Below are positions 38,701 to 53,700 of a DNA stretch of 64,000 nt, in pieces; position 1 is the first letter of the stretch, and every line of letters begins with the position of its first letter. This DNA is from Lagopus muta. Taxonomy: Eukaryota; Chordata; Aves; Galliformes; Phasianidae. A program made the position numbers and the translations under genes. The notes under the pieces were generated by a model. It searched no databases and was not told where the DNA came from. It saw only the letters and a program-made list of their open reading frames with translations. The stretch lies in assembly GCF_023343835.1 (NCBI RefSeq), contig NC_064437.1, positions 72,001 to 136,000 of the forward strand, given 5' to 3'.

Positions 38701-41700
38701 TTTAGAAGAATGGGGAGAAAAAGATACAGTTTTAGGAGGAGTGTGTTGCAGCATGTTTCTTGTTTTTCATAACAGAGAGGTCTCCTTCAGTTAGGACTTT
38801 CTCAGCATGCAACTTTATCTCTTTTTTTGGTCCTATGATAGCATATTGATCTTGCAAATATTTAAGTTTTTTTTTTATTGCCATGGAAATGAATTTTGGC
38901 ATTTAGACTTCACTGCAGAAGATACACACGATTGGAGATATGCATGAATATGGAGGGGTCATCCTTTTTTTGAAGTGTTGCCTCCTTTCTGTTAAAAGAA
39001 AAATGGGTGAGAAACTACATACACACATAAACGCTAACTGTAACTAAGGTGATGTGGTCGTTGTGCTTCATTTCCTGAGATAGTTACGTCACTGGAAAAA
39101 TCTGAGAAGAAAACCCTCTAGCTCCCATGCAGGGCTGGAAAACTGGCATTTCTTTACTCTCTCTGCATGTACCAGGCATGGCAAATCAAACGCGCCCTCT
39201 TGGAGTTCAGGTGTTACCTTTAAACAGTAAAGACAATACATTTGCATATGAATTCATTCTTTTCCAAGAACTCATTAATATATGCTTATGTCCCTCTGGG
39301 CAAGCGTAAAAGATAGCTTTGGGAGTCATCTCTCCCTTTACTTCATCTTCATTTTTTTTCCCATCATCAGCTTCTTCCCAGTGTCCTTGGCTGACCTTTT
39401 AGCTATTTTCCCCCAGTTTAGGAAATTTCCTTTGCTTATTATGCCACAATGAGCACCTTTCTATCTTGGTACACTATCACAGAATCGTAGAATGGAATCA
39501 TAGAATGGCTTGGGCTGGAAGGGATCCCAAGGATCATCAAGTTCCCATCCCCTTGCCACGAGAAGGGCCACCGATCTCCAGATCTGGTACCAGCCCAGGC
39601 TGCCCAGGGCCCCATCCAACCTGGCCTTGAACGCTTCCAAGAACAGAGCATCCACAGCCTCTGGGCAGACTGTTCCAGCACCTCACTACTCGTTCTGTAA
39701 AGAACCTCCCCCCGACATCCAATTCCCTCCTTGAACTTAGAATCATAGAATCATAGAATCACTAAGGTTGGAAAAGACCTAAAAGATCACCCAGTCCAAC
39801 CGTTCACCTATTCCCAATAGCTCCTACTAAACCATGTCCCTCAACGCAACATCCAGTCTTTCCTTGAACACCCCCAGGCTCGGTGATTCCACCACCTCCC
39901 TGGGCAGTCCATTCCAGTGCCTGACCACCCTTTCTGAAAAGTAATACTTCCTCATGTCCAGCCTGAATTTCCCCTGGCGTAGCTTGAAACCATTCCCCCT
40001 GGTCCTATCCCTAATGACACGAGAGAAGAGGCCGACCCCCAGCTCACTACAACCTCCCTTCAGGAAGTTATAGAGAGCAATAAGGTCTCCCCTGAGCCTC
40101 CTCTTCTCCAGGCTGAACATTCCCAGCTCCTTCAGCCTCTCCTCATATGGCCTGTGTTCCAGACCCCTCACCAGCTTCGTTGCCCTTCTTTGAACACGTT
40201 CCAGGGCCTCAATATCTTTCTTGCAGTGAGGGGCCCAAAACTGGACACAGTACTCGAGGTGCGGCCTCACGAGTGCTGAATATAGGGGAACAATCACCTC
40301 TCTGCTCCTGCTTGCAACACTGTTTCTGATGCAAGCCAGGATGCCATTGGCCTTCTTGGCCACCTGGGCACACTGTCGGCTCATGTTCAGCCGAGCATCA
40401 ATCAATACCCCCAGGTCCATTTCCTCTACGCAGTCCTCCAGCCACACCGCCCCAAGCCTGTAGCGTCGCCTGGGGTTGTTGTGGCCGAAGTGCAGGACCC
40501 GGCATTTGGCCTTGTTGAAACTCATCCCATTGGCTCCAGCCCAGCTCTCCAGCCTGTCCAGATCCCTCTGTAGGGCCTCGCTACCCCCAGGCAGATCCAC
40601 ACTTCCAGCCAATTTAGTGTCATCTGCGAATTTACTGAGGGTGCACTCGATGCCCTCATCGAGGTCATCAATAAAGATATTGAAGAGGACAGGCCCCAGC
40701 ACCGACCCCTGCGGAACACCACTCACGACCGGTCGCCAGCTGGATTTGACTCCATTCTTGAACCCATCCCCCCTTGTCCTATCACTGTCTACCTTTTTAG
40801 ATGTTGATTCCCCTCCTTTCTATGATCTCTTTTTAAATACTTCAGGGCTGCAATGAGGTCTCCTCGCAGCCTTCTCTTCTCCAGGCTGAACAGGTCCCTC
40901 AGCCTGTCCTCGTAGGGGAGGTATTCCAGCGCTGTGAGCATCGTTGTGGCCCTCCTCTGGATCCTCTTCAACAGCTCCACATCTTTCCTATACTGGGGGC
41001 CCCAGACCTGGGCTCAGTACGCCAGTTGGGGCCTCACAAGGGCAGAGTAGAGGGACAATCCCCGCCCTGTCTCTGCTGGCTGCTCCTGTTCTGATGGAGC
41101 CCAGGATACCATCAGCCTTCCACACTGCTGGCTCCTGGTCAGTTTTTCATTTACCGGGACCCCCAGGTCCTTCTCCACAGAGCTTTTCTCACGGAGTTCT
41201 TTCCCCAGTCTGTATCTGGGATTATTTCAACTCAAGTGCAAAACCTTGCACTTTGCTATGTTGATCTTCGTTAGCTTCACATCGACCCACCTTTTGAGTT
41301 TGAGGTCCCTCTGGATGGCATCGCCTCCTTCTAACATGTCAGCTGCACCACTCAGCTCGCTGCTGTCGGCAAACTTGCTGAGAGTGCAGTTGGGCTCGTA
41401 ATTGATGAAGATGTTGAAGGCACCGTCCCAAGGCAGACCCCTGGGGGACATCGCTCATCACCATCCTCCACTGGACGCAGTGCCATTCGCCACAACCCCC
41501 TGTGTGCAGCCTCCCAACCAATTCCTTATCCACCGAATAGTCCGCCCCTCAAATCTGTATCTCTCCAATTTAGAGATAAGGATGTGACGAGTGACCATGT
41601 CAAAGGCCTCCACAAATGCAGGTAGATGACACTGATGGCCTTCCCTTTGTCCACCAGTGTTGTCGTTCCATCATAGAAGGCTTGGTCAGGCACAACCTCC

Positions 41701-44700
41701 CCTTGGTAAAGCCATGCTGGCTGTCTTGGATCACCTGCTCATCCCTCATTTGCCTTGTCTTCTGGGAGAATCTGTTCCATGACCTTCCAGGCACAGATGT
41801 GGGTCTCACTGGCCTGTAATTCCCTGGGTCCTCCTTCCTCCCTTTTTTGAAAACATGACATAACGTTTCCTTTTTCTCCAGACTAAACAATTCCAGTTCC
41901 TTTAATCTCTCCCCATGAGATTTCTGCTGCAGACTCCTCTCTAGCTTTGTTGCCCTTCTCTGAACACTCTGCAGAGCTTCAACCACTGTAACTCACAACA
42001 ATTTATGTGAAACTCCATAAAAAGTCCTTGCACCTGGTGGATGCAAAGATATAAGTAGTCTATTGTGACTACAGTGCTTCAGTGAGCCAGGGATGGTTCA
42101 GAAAAACAAGACTGTTGACATACCAAGCAGAGCTAAACTTGAGAGTGTTAGAACTGGCACACATGAATTCCTTTTGCTAAACTAATATACTGGTCCTCAA
42201 GCTATTGACACCTATTGCTTAACCAGCCTATACCACTTATAGGAGCTTTTAAAGTTAATTGCTGATCAAATCTGTTTGAAATATTATTCTTGCTCTCTGA
42301 ATGCCTACAGTATAATCAGTGCTTTATTTTCAAAGCGTGATCTTCCTTGTCCAAAATAAATGAACCGTTCTTCGTAAGTCTCTAAAGAATGAAATACTGT
42401 TACAGCAGAAGATACTGCATTTTTTGGACTCTGATAAAACTTCTGACAAAACAGACCAGGTGTGCTTCTGTCTTGGGCCTTTGCTAACAGCACAAAGACC
42501 TGTTAGTAGCAACGCCAGTGCTGTAATCTGAGATTCACTATGCAAATAGAGCCTTCTGGTCATTCAGTTAAATCAGAAACATAGTGCGTCTACATGGAAG
42601 AGTAGAAGAGAAAAAGAAAGAAAGGCATTGTGGAATAATGAATAGTAACCTTTATCACAAACCTCCTATGTGGATACACTTTTTTTGAAGTAAGATGTTA
42701 TTCCAACCAGTATAATACTCTGCAGAATAGGAGTGCATGCAAGTGGTCAGTCTGAAGCACTGTGTGTGGCTGCATGGAGCTGCTGAGTCACGGCTGAACC
42801 CCTGGTTGAGCACCTGAGGCGAGCCAGGAGTCGGCCAGAGGAGCACAGGGGAGGGCAATGCAGCTGTGCTGCAAGAAGGGGTGCAGCCAGGCTCCAGCCC
42901 TCCTAGAGCTGTTTAAGAGCTGGCTGCCATTGGAGAAGGATCTCTGCTGGAGGTCCCCTCTTCTGGTGTTTTTTGTAGGTGAGCCCAGCATAAGGGTAAG
43001 CCTTCCATTTATTCTCTCCTATTATCGTAGTCTACTTTGCCTAACTCTCTTGTTCTTTTTGTGATTATAACATCTTAATATCCGTTGATTATACATCTTA
43101 ATATCCATTGATTATACAATTGTACATCTTAATATCCATTGATTATACAATGGTATCGCATTACAATTCATATCTTACATTACTATGAACTAACTCTTCT
43201 AATTAGGCCAGGCTTTTGAGATACTGTTTCCAATGCTTCCTTTTTGTAGAATAGAGTAATGTGGCAGGGCCATGAATCCCATTGATTCACTGATGGGTTG
43301 ATCGTAGTACTAGTGTTACTGCAACAGAAAGTACTTCCAGTGTAACTGAAATAGTAAAACGTAATTTATAATCTATCTTCAGCATAATAAGAGCAAACCT
43401 CCAAGAGTAGAAGACTTAGGGAAAAGTGCTTGTTGTAAAAGTAAAATGGCAAAAATTTGACAGTCTGAAAGTAAGAAGTCTTCTGCAGTGAGCTTCCATT
43501 CTAGAAGGAAACTTCTGCCTACTTGTATAAGAGGGCCACTGTATGCCTGCTACTCCGGGAATCTTTTCAAGACATAAATTTCAAGGACATTTAGAGACAG
43601 TGCTTATCACCATGTTTGAAAAAGGAAGAAGTCCATTCTCAGGACATGGCCAGGAGCTGCACTGACAGGCTGGCCTTTGTCTTTCTGAGACGGGAAAGCT
43701 CTTGAATTACGCAAAGTGTACCTTAGTGTAAGAGCTATTGGAAACAAAGCAATAAACAGTGTCACCGAAGTAATAGAATCGACTGACAACACCGAAAACC
43801 AAACAGATTCAATGTCTGCTACATGTAGACATCTGGGGCCCAGAAGTCAGTGCTTAGTGATAACTGGTGATAATTTATAGAACTGTGTTCCGTGAGCGTA
43901 TCTGAGAGCACTCAGTTTGATAAAGACTTATTCTACCTTCCGAAACACAAAAACATTTTTTTCTGCTGGTCTGAGGTTTTCTGTTACACCTCTTTCCATC
44001 AGTGAAGCAGTCTGCTTCTGTTCACGCCAGACGACTGGGTGTCTTCTGTGTCAGTGGAAGACTCAGCAGGTGGTGAGCGCCCTGCTGGCACAGGTAGATG
44101 TCACTGATTACTTTGTAGACCTTGCAACAGTTACTTGTTTGGTAATTGATTGTTACTTGAATGTGAACACACTTTTTCCCCCACTTACTCCTGATGTGCA
44201 AAAGCATGTAACATTCATGATTGCTTAGCTGTATTTACTGTTTTTTGCTGTAGTACCTGTGTCAGAGGCAGTCATGTTTACAAAATCTGCCTGTGTAAGT
44301 AATGGAATGGCTTTTTCTGCAGCATCTGCATATTGTGACAAGAAGGCAGTAGTGTGTTTGTATTAGCTATTGTATTAGCTTAATGCAGCAGTGCAGAGAC
44401 ATCTGGTGGGATAATGGAAATTGACTGAGAATTGTCAAAGAACGTAAGATCTTATCTGCAAGGTTAGGGAAGCAGCGTATGGTGGCGTATGAGACTCTGC
44501 TTTGTTCAGTACTCTAAGGATGCCCACGTTTTCTGTTTCTTTTACAGTGAAAGCTGAGCAGAATATAGTGGCTGTGCTTTGTACAAGATATAATCAAGCT
44601 TGGACAGTAAGGTTTTTGCATTTGGTCTTTTCCTGCTAAATTGTAATGGTTCGTTTGGGACTTTAAAGATGTTTCAGTCAGAGGTTGAAGAAGCAGCAGT

Positions 44701-47700
44701 ACCCAAAAAAAAGAAGACGACAAAGGCTAGCCCTTCAAAGTTTGTATCAGCTCTGTTTTTTGTGGTCGCTTACTTGAGTGGTGGTCCAAGAGAGAGCCAG
44801 AACTCGTAATAAAAGAAAGTGTTTTTGTGGGATGTTACCCTAGGGAGAGTTTGTAGCAGCTCCTGATGAAGTCACTGTAGGCTGCATTCAGCCCTGAGGG
44901 GAAGCTGCTTAAAAATTCATTCCATATTTTCTCTTGGATGGAGAAAGTTAGTAGTCAAGCCAGGAGGGGAAATAGTTGTCCTCAGTACTAGGTGGAATAT
45001 GGTGACATGAAGGTGCAAACGAGATCCCATTCAAGGCAGTGTCATGCAAATGATATAAACTCCACGAGGCTGGGGAAGCACTGATGAGCCTCATAAGTAC
45101 TTACTGAGAAGAAGCAGATTTATTATATGTCAGTGTTTTACTTTTAACAAAAGTAAAAGATTACAGGAAATAAATGCCTGGCAGCCGTTTGAGTTAGATG
45201 GAGTTGTGTCTTGGGTGTTCAGGTCATCTTTGGCAACAAATCCCCAAAGTATCTCAGAAAGCGTGGTGTAAAGGAGTTGTCCCCTAAAAAGAACCAATGA
45301 CTGGAGCTTTCAAAAGCATTTTGGTGGGTTACCTCTCCAGCAGAAAGAGGTACTGCTTGTACCTGTTTCTTAAATTAGAAGCTAGACAATAATGTTAAAG
45401 TACACGACTGCTATGTGCTTCTGACGTGGAAAAGATGGGAACTTGTTCTGGCTGATGAGCATGTCAGTAGAAAGAAGAGCCCTAACGCATGAGCTGGCCA
45501 GAATTCTCCTTACTTGTTTATTTGCACAGTGACCAATATCTGGAAGAAAGCAACTATCTTTTTCAGGTTAGCAGATTCCTGCTGGGTCAACTGCACGCAG
45601 AGCATCTATGCTTGTACAAGCTGGTGTACCGTGAAATGTGATAGAATTACTGTTTTTCATAATTGTTATCCTTTGAAATAAGTGGATATGCTGAATAGTA
45701 GCTCTGATTCTTGTTCTTTAATGTTACTTGTACTGGATGCTACAGTAAAGCTAATTGTTTCTTCATCACTTGTATTTTTCTATGCGAAAATTCCTCGGAC
45801 GTGATACAGTTGCTAAAAAGCAGCTGATTAACTGCATAGAAAAACACAGTTCCTCCTCTTCTCCCCCCCAGGAGAATGATAAATCGCTCCAGTGCTATGG
45901 CTTTGTAGCTGAAGAAAGGCACTGAGCTATATCCATGAATACCCCGTTCTGTTGCTTCCAGTACAATACAATATCTGTGCTAGCATCCAGACAACTGCTA
46001 CAAGCAGTAAAAATGGCAATGAGCACGATGTCCTTGTGACCAGTGCTCTTGAACCGTCGCATTATTTATCCCCTTAAGTAACTGAAATGTTTGAGGGAGA
46101 TTTGTGTGGCAATAAAATGTTTATACAATTACATTTTTTACGAAAATATGTAGATAGTATATGTACATTTCCTCGTTCACACTTTTCTGGCATCTGTCTA
46201 GGTTCTGGGAAATTGAAAACTAAAATGAGACAAAATATCAGTAACAGAATTAGTGTAGGCATGAACACAGCTTCCTTTGGAAAGCAAGTAGTGGAGCATT
46301 TGCATACGTTGTATTTCTATACTGTAAGACCAGCCCAGATTTTGCCACAACTCAAGGCAGGCCACGGTGTAAGAGCTGCGGGCTGAAGGAGAACTTGCAG
46401 CTGAGCGCAGTCTTGAAGCAGAAGTCGTGAAGTTTAATGCATATGAGAAAAGTTTTCTTGAGAAAGCTTAAAAACAAAACAAAATGAACAAAAGCAAGCT
46501 GACAAACAAAAAAGCCCTACTAAAACCACCAGAAGCCCCTACTAAGAAAACAAGAACAAATCAAAAACAAGCTGAGCTACTAAAAAGTGCTGGATTTACT
46601 TTTTATCCGCTATTAATGAAGGGTTTCCCATGCAGGGAAGGAATGTATTTTTTTAATGTGTAGGTAGTGAAGCCATACCCTGCGGTAGTGAAGAAGGAGG
46701 AATCGATGAAACTTTCTTAAAAAACAAACATTAGTCCACAAAAAGTAAATCTTGTTGCACTTTTCTTGTGTAGCAAACAAATGAAATCCCTAGAATGATC
46801 AAGGAAGTTACATGTTATACCTAGAAATGGGGCTTTGCAAGTGAAAGGAATGAAAGCATGCAGCTGCCAAGAGCTCTTTTCCTTGACTTCTGCCCAGCAT
46901 GGCTATTGTAAGGATGCCAGGAGAAGGGCGATGAGAAAACCTGTCTTGCTTGAGTGATACCAAGGGCAAAGCTCTCAATTCGCTACAGATTTAGCAACAC
47001 TGTAAAAACTGTGCCAACATTGTAAAAACCACGTTCCAATACAGATCAAAAAGAGGAGTAATTTGGGAAGTAAACAGCTGCTTCATGTTGTGATTCTGTT
47101 CTGGTAAAGATGGTAGTGAAATACCAGCTGCCTCTTAGTTATTTTATTCTCATACCTGTTTTTGTCTTCAGAAGACATTGCCAAGCTTTTCCTAGTCTGT
47201 ACATTGCCTTCCTGTCTCTGAATACTTACCTGTGGTTTAGGAAAGCAATACTGTGGACTACTCCGAGATTATCATCTTTCCTATGTAGATATATAATATT
47301 TTCAGATAGTTCTGATTGCATTAGAAACTTAATCAGAACTTAGAACTGAATCAACAGGTTGTTGCTAGCTTCTAGCAAATTGAGAAATTCAAAACACGGA
47401 GCTTCTGTATGAAGAATTTTTTGTCCTAACAGCTTACTGATCTCCCAGGGAGATGGTGATATAATAAAACAAAAAGTCAATGCAGTAACTTAATTGTGCG
47501 GTACTTCTCTCAAAAGAAGGGCACATCTCTGTGCTCAGAAGTGATGAACCCAAGAGCGTTAGTCCATCTTCCTTTTTTTTAAATGTTCTGCAGAATCAGA
47601 GATATCAAAGCATTTGTGTCAATATAGCAATCGATTCTTTGGGTGATGCATCTATGAAGGGGGAACTGAGCTCAAGACGAATACTTTTTTTTCACCAATT

Positions 47701-50700
47701 TATGGTTGAGCTGTTAGTAGTGATCTGCAGCCTGCTTATAACCACTCTTTGATAGCTCTCTAAATCATATATTCACTACACAACTGTGTTGCAAATAGCA
47801 GTGAAATTAAAGCTGTGGACCCAAACACTCAAAACATTTTCACTTGTTTATGTAGCGAATTATGTACAACAGCTTGGCAGGGCTGAGGCCATTGCTCCTG
47901 CTGTACTAATACAATGCATATGACAATCCTAGGTTTTTCTAATAACAGCTGGTACGACGTCAGGTTTTCTTTACACTCTAACAGGATTTTAGTGAATTTA
48001 GGTTTGTTTTGGGTTCATTGCAAAACAAAATTCCAGTACTAGAGCAGAAAACATGAGCAGCTGAACACGGGCACTGTCTTGTGGAAGTGGTCTTGTGTTT
48101 CCATCAATTCAAACTGAACAAAAAAATATCTTTCATTAATACTGACCGCTCACTGCATTGAGACTGAAAGGTGGCATGGCACTGTAAATGTCTCATCTCA
48201 CGTTACTTCAAAATGCACAGGAAAAATCAAGGGCAGTGGAAGTACAGTTATGTAAGACAGAAAAGTATAGAGTTACCAAAGTGAAATGAGAACTAAACTA
48301 CAAGAAGGAATGGCTTTTGAAGCAGTGTTTTGATAACACCTCTTCAGTTTGCAACTATTAGAAAACAACATTTGCAACTTGAAGTTTCTGAATTCCAGCC
48401 AGTGTCTCAAACCCTCTTAAGCTCTCCTTAAAAGCCCACAAAACTGAAAATGGACTTCTTAGATTTGACGCTTCTGAGAATGTTATTTCAGGCAAGATGA
48501 AGAAGCAGATTGCCTACAGTGTGCCACAGATAAATAACTTCTCTATGCTTGTCACTGTAGATTTAGCAAATATAGCTGATACTTCTAGATTGTGTAATAA
48601 GTGAAACTGTAAGAGAAAATTGTTTCTGTTCTTATTCTGCAAGCTCTTCAGTGTGATTGGAACACTGGAGGAAAAAATAAGACTAATCTATGTAGCTGTA
48701 CTTTTTTGTGCTGTTTTGAGCATGTTGGTATTGCTGTGTCTGCCCACCTGCTCGTATAAATCTGATAAGGACTTGCAGGCCCTTAGGACAGCTGGGCAGT
48801 ATCTCTAGACATGTTTTCCTCATGTTAGTGCAGTTCAACTTGGATATCAGAGATTGTTAGTATAATAAAGGGCAAAGTCAAATACCTCTATGCTTCCCCT
48901 CACTCACATGTACAACTTTGCAGTATTGTATTTTACATGATTGCTCCATAGAGTGGATTGGTTTGTTTTTGTCTTTGTCCTGAACTTTCCTTTTTGCAAG
49001 CAGATGAAAGCTGAGTGCTTACATGATTAGGAGATGAAGTAACTCGCAGTTTTGTGCGCTGCTGTGCACTTATGTATGTTATCTTTCTCAGCTTCATTAG
49101 CTGCGTTGCACTGTGATTACCTACAGCTTCCTGCTGATCATTTGAGCTGAAAACTTTCAATCACGTGCTGGTTATGTTAGGAGTATACACGTTTTTACGT
49201 AATCATGAGTTTGTGCTGCTGCATTAGATAAATGTTTATGTGAAATTGTTATAGACGACAAGCTCCTGTACTGTAGCAGTTGTCATTTACGAATACCAAT
49301 TTTTGCTTAATTTGCAGCCGCTATGCACCTTGAATCAGAATTGTTTGCTCAGTCTTTTATTCTTTTCTGTCTCTCTATGTTCTGTACCTTCTTGCTACAA
49401 AGAATTATTTTGCTTTGAAGATCAGCTGTAATTTATTGCCTGCTCTTTCACTGTTTCTTCCCTTGTAGAGGAATTTTATACGTTTTCCTACCGACCCTTG
49501 CTGTAGTGGTTTCAACATCACAGATCAGAGTGAATGCAAGAATAAAATATTTCTATCAGCATGACTTTGCCTTTGATTTCTAGCTGTTAATTCTCTACAA
49601 TGCACATTTGTTTCCCTGTAGGGAAAACCGCCATTTACTTTTGGCAGAACTTCACTGCTGACAGACATGGACGAGCGAGTCGTTAGAGGTGATTTTGTTC
49701 ACTTGTATGCGGAAGGCACATTCAGCTGTACAGAAAACCTGCTCCAGAGTTATTGCGAATCTCATCCGCAACTCGTGACGGATGCTGCGTGTGTGAAACC
49801 AAGCACTCAGTGCGGGAGGCAATCTTCCCGCTCCGCCGCTCAGTGGCGCGGTCCCCGGCTGCCGGCGCTCCCAGCTGCGCTGCTTCTTGTGGCGCTTGGC
49901 CTTGTCAGGCCGCCAGGTGCCCGCCTGCAGCTCTGCCGCCTCCCTCAGCTCATGCAGAGGCACCGGGAGCTGCTGCAGGCTGAGGCGAGCAGAGAAATCT
50001 CTGGTCGGTTACAGTCACGGACAGAACGAACTCGGCTTTGGGGAAGATCAGTTTATTGGCAGTTAATAATGGTCAAGCAGTCAGAGCCAAAAGCAAACAA
50101 ACCTGCCTTCCTCTCCGTTATCCTTCTACCACCTACGTGAGTGGTGCGAGGTGATGGGAATGCGGTCAGTCTGTGATGCTTTGTTTCTGCTGCTCCTTCA
50201 TCCTCATTCTTCCCCTGCTCCACATGAGTTCCTCCTGTTGATGCCATCTTTACCAAACTGATCCCACGTGGGCTTCCGCAGAGCACAGGGCAGCTCCTCA
50301 GCCTCCTAATGCACGGAGCTCGGTGTCTGCGGGGCAGTTTGTCTGACGTCTTCTGACCAGTCCCACTGATGCTGCTCAACGGCGTGGTTTTTGTTTTCTT
50401 TTTTTCCCTTTCTTTTAAATATCTTATACTGGAGGCACAGCCAACAAAGTCTCTGCGGTTCCATCTGGAGCTGGCTCTTACCTAACACACCGACCTGCCT
50501 GGGCTCATCTTGCCAAATTCACCCCTGCAGCCCTCCTGCTGCCAAAACCTCACCACATAAAGCCAGTGCAGTTAATGATCAGGAAACATTTACTAGATCA
50601 AGGACGTCTTTTGTTTTCTTTCAGTTAGTTTTTAGTGGGTTGTATGTTGCTAACACTGAAAAACTTACAGAAAGTATAAGAAGAAAATCACACTTCAGGA

Positions 50701-53700
50701 GATAAACGTGACCATTTTTCCAGTAAGTCTGTTGAAAAAGTAATACTCCCAAAGTAACTGTAAATGCAGCTGTGTGTATGCAGCCATCTCCGACAAAATA
50801 TCAGAGGTATCCCACAGTGTCCCAGTACTTCATGGTCAGAACTTTTTGTGGGAGGCACTTCATTGCTGGTGATGAGCTGTGGAAGGCAATCAAAATGGCT
50901 CCAACAGTGGGAGTATAAGTAGGATGGAATGTGAACTCTGGACCAGATTTTTTGCTTAAATTCTCTAGAGAGTGGGAAATACTTAAGGGAGAAAAATCTG
51001 GGCAAAGAAATAATGAAAAAGCTTTTCTTTCTGTCATTCTTTTGTTGTTGTTGTTTTGTTTTTTTTTTTAATTCCTTTCTCCTCCCCCTCTTAAATCTGA
51101 ATGCTGTCTTTTATTCTAATTGTGAGAACACAGAATTACTTTGGTGTTCCATCACTAGCTGGATAGTGATTAAAACAGGGCTTAGCAGGGTAGAGATTCA
51201 AATCATAGTGAGGGAAACAGACTGTTTAAATAATTTTGTCTGTTAGGTAACGGGAATAGAAATGACTGTGACTTTGGTAATGTATTTCTTTTCTTCAGGC
51301 AGGCTGGTTATTGCATTTCTTGAGGCATTCATGTACATAGGTTGCTGTGAAAGTAATGCCTCCTGGTTATTTTCATGGAAACTACAACAGGGGGTCTGTA
51401 GGGGTCTCCAGAGACAGAAACATCAGTAGTGACAGTTGCCCTCTTTTGTTTAAGGGCACGTTTTACTTTTTTAAACTCAAGATTTTGATTGAAGAGGGAT
51501 TTTTTTAAAGACAAAATAGAGAATGCACTTGAAGTCTGTTCTGTATTAAGAAGAAGAAGCTCAGAACAGAGGTCACTTCTGACTGCCTTTGGTCAACTGC
51601 AAGTTATTTATTTGTTTAAATAAATTCTTAAATTAAATCTGCCTCTGTTATCATTTTGTGAATGCCTTCGTTGTTCCGGATGCAGAGCCGTTGCTGGCAG
51701 AGCACGTCTGACAGTAAATAGCAGCAGTGTCAGAGCTGAAGGTAGAAGCACTGAAAATATGAGTCCATTGAAGCACTGGGCCTAATTAGCATAATATTAC
51801 AAACTCCATTTGTAACCGTGTATCTAATGGTTCAAAAACAGCCATGGGAGCTGCTGCTCCTTTCATCGTACTATAGACTAGCTACATTCAAGTAAGCAGG
51901 CATTCATCATCATCTTATGTATGGCGTTATACAAATCATATAGACAAATTTTAGTCTCTAGTAAAGCAACAATAGCCACAAGTCACCAGATCTCTATTTG
52001 AATGGCTTTCTTCATATAATTTTTTACGGTTTCTGGTTGTTTGGTGTTTTCTCTTTGGTTTTTTTTTTTTGCTTTAAGAATTCTGCTACAGGGTGTTTGT
52101 TTCTATACAGAGAATAGCACATGAATTAACACAAGGCTTTTTAATTTCGATGTTGTTTTCTAGACAGATCTGTTTTTGCCTAACATTGTAATCAGTCTAA
52201 AGCATAACCAGATATTTTGGTATTAAAATATCATGTCAGATACTAGTAATCAAATACAAAAAATCCTATCTTACTTAATGAGTAAACATGTTTGAAAAAG
52301 ATGTTTAACAAATCGTTGACATGGAAGATACTTATAGGGTCACCAAGGTTGTAAAAGACCTCCAAGACCATGCAGTCCAACCATCCACCTGCCACCAACG
52401 TTTCCCCACGAAGCCGCGTCCCTTAGTATCACCTCTGAATGTTCCTTGAGCACCTGCAGGGACACCACCTCCCTGGGCAGCCCGTTCCAGTGCCTAACTG
52501 CTCTTTTGGAGAAGAAACTTCTCCTCATGTCCCACCTAAATCTCCCCTGGTGCAGCTGGAGGCCGTTCCTCCAGCCTCAGCACAGTACAGTGATAGGAAG
52601 CCTCGTCCCAGGAGGTAGCTGAGTGCACAACTGATGGCTCATATTTTAGAGATGATCCGTCATGTCTTCATCATATTGTATTACTGATACTGATTATGCT
52701 ACGTATCTCAAAGAAGTAGACGTTGGAGGACACTGATTTTCTGTAATAGCAAAGTGAGTTGTATGTTTGTATGACATGCATTATTTGTGAGTTGTAATAT
52801 TAGATATATGTATTTTTTGTCACTGTGTAGTGCAGGGTTTACTTAGAAATTCTCTTTGTTATTCCAGCATGTAGTTTAGTTTCTAAAATTTGCCATAGGA
52901 ATGCCTATGTATGTCTCATTACAGAATTCTGTAATTGGTTTCGTAATCATATTGCTCAGGAAATGAAAGTTTCATGCTGGTGAAGATCAGCACATGGGCA
53001 TTCTGTGTGTCTGTAGATGAAAGGAGAGATGTTGGTTTATTAAGAAAAAAGGCTTCAGCGTTTTGGTTTTGCACAGTAAATGCAATGCTTGTGTTTCCTT
53101 TCAGTACTTAGGCATTATACTGTCTAAAGCAGCAATGCAAAGACTTTTTGGCTCTGACGCATCTGCACCTCTGCTATGCAGAAAGCTGAAACGTACATTT
53201 TATTGAGGAAATAATTTAGTAAATGATTACATCTTCCACAGGTAAATGTCCCATTAGACAAGAATGAAAAATCAGTATACAGCAGATAGTTTATATTTCA
53301 GACTGAGACTTGGCAGAGGAAATCTTATTTAACATCTTTGCATAACTTGTACTGTGGGAGGGCTATAGAGGAAGAAAGATTTGCCAGCTGTGAAATGTAA
53401 GGACAGTTTACGGTCACAACAGCACAGGCTACAGAAGCAGTAGAAGTGCTGGCAGTGTAACGGCTTACTGTGAGCAAACCATCCTGTATGGCACGGGAGG
53501 CGCTGCGCCGTGCTGGTGCGAGACATTTTATTCCATGTCAAGTTGGAAAAGCTGAATTCTGTCTGAGAGCTACCAATGTAATGCTTTACAAACACTAGAC
53601 TGAAGCATGCATTGCTGCAGTGTTCAGCTGTCTAACTAGGCTGTTTGCTGCAATAACATGGACTCTTGGTAGGAATTGCCACAGAAAAGGGGGTTCATTT

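Larger units (their letters stand above)
43153..52320. other. SLC44A5 intron 1, mostly unique sequence
   Basis: No exon of any recognised gene on either strand. The open frames here are 60-160 codons long and none shows family similarity. Two items inside are listed apart: the GC-rich patch near 49.8 kb and the mariner-like fragment near 51.3 kb. Confidence 0.5.

Noticed and set aside
50727-51005. Possible second mariner-like piece
   Set aside because: Only a short AAAAGTAAT similarity; the rest does not follow the mariner end.
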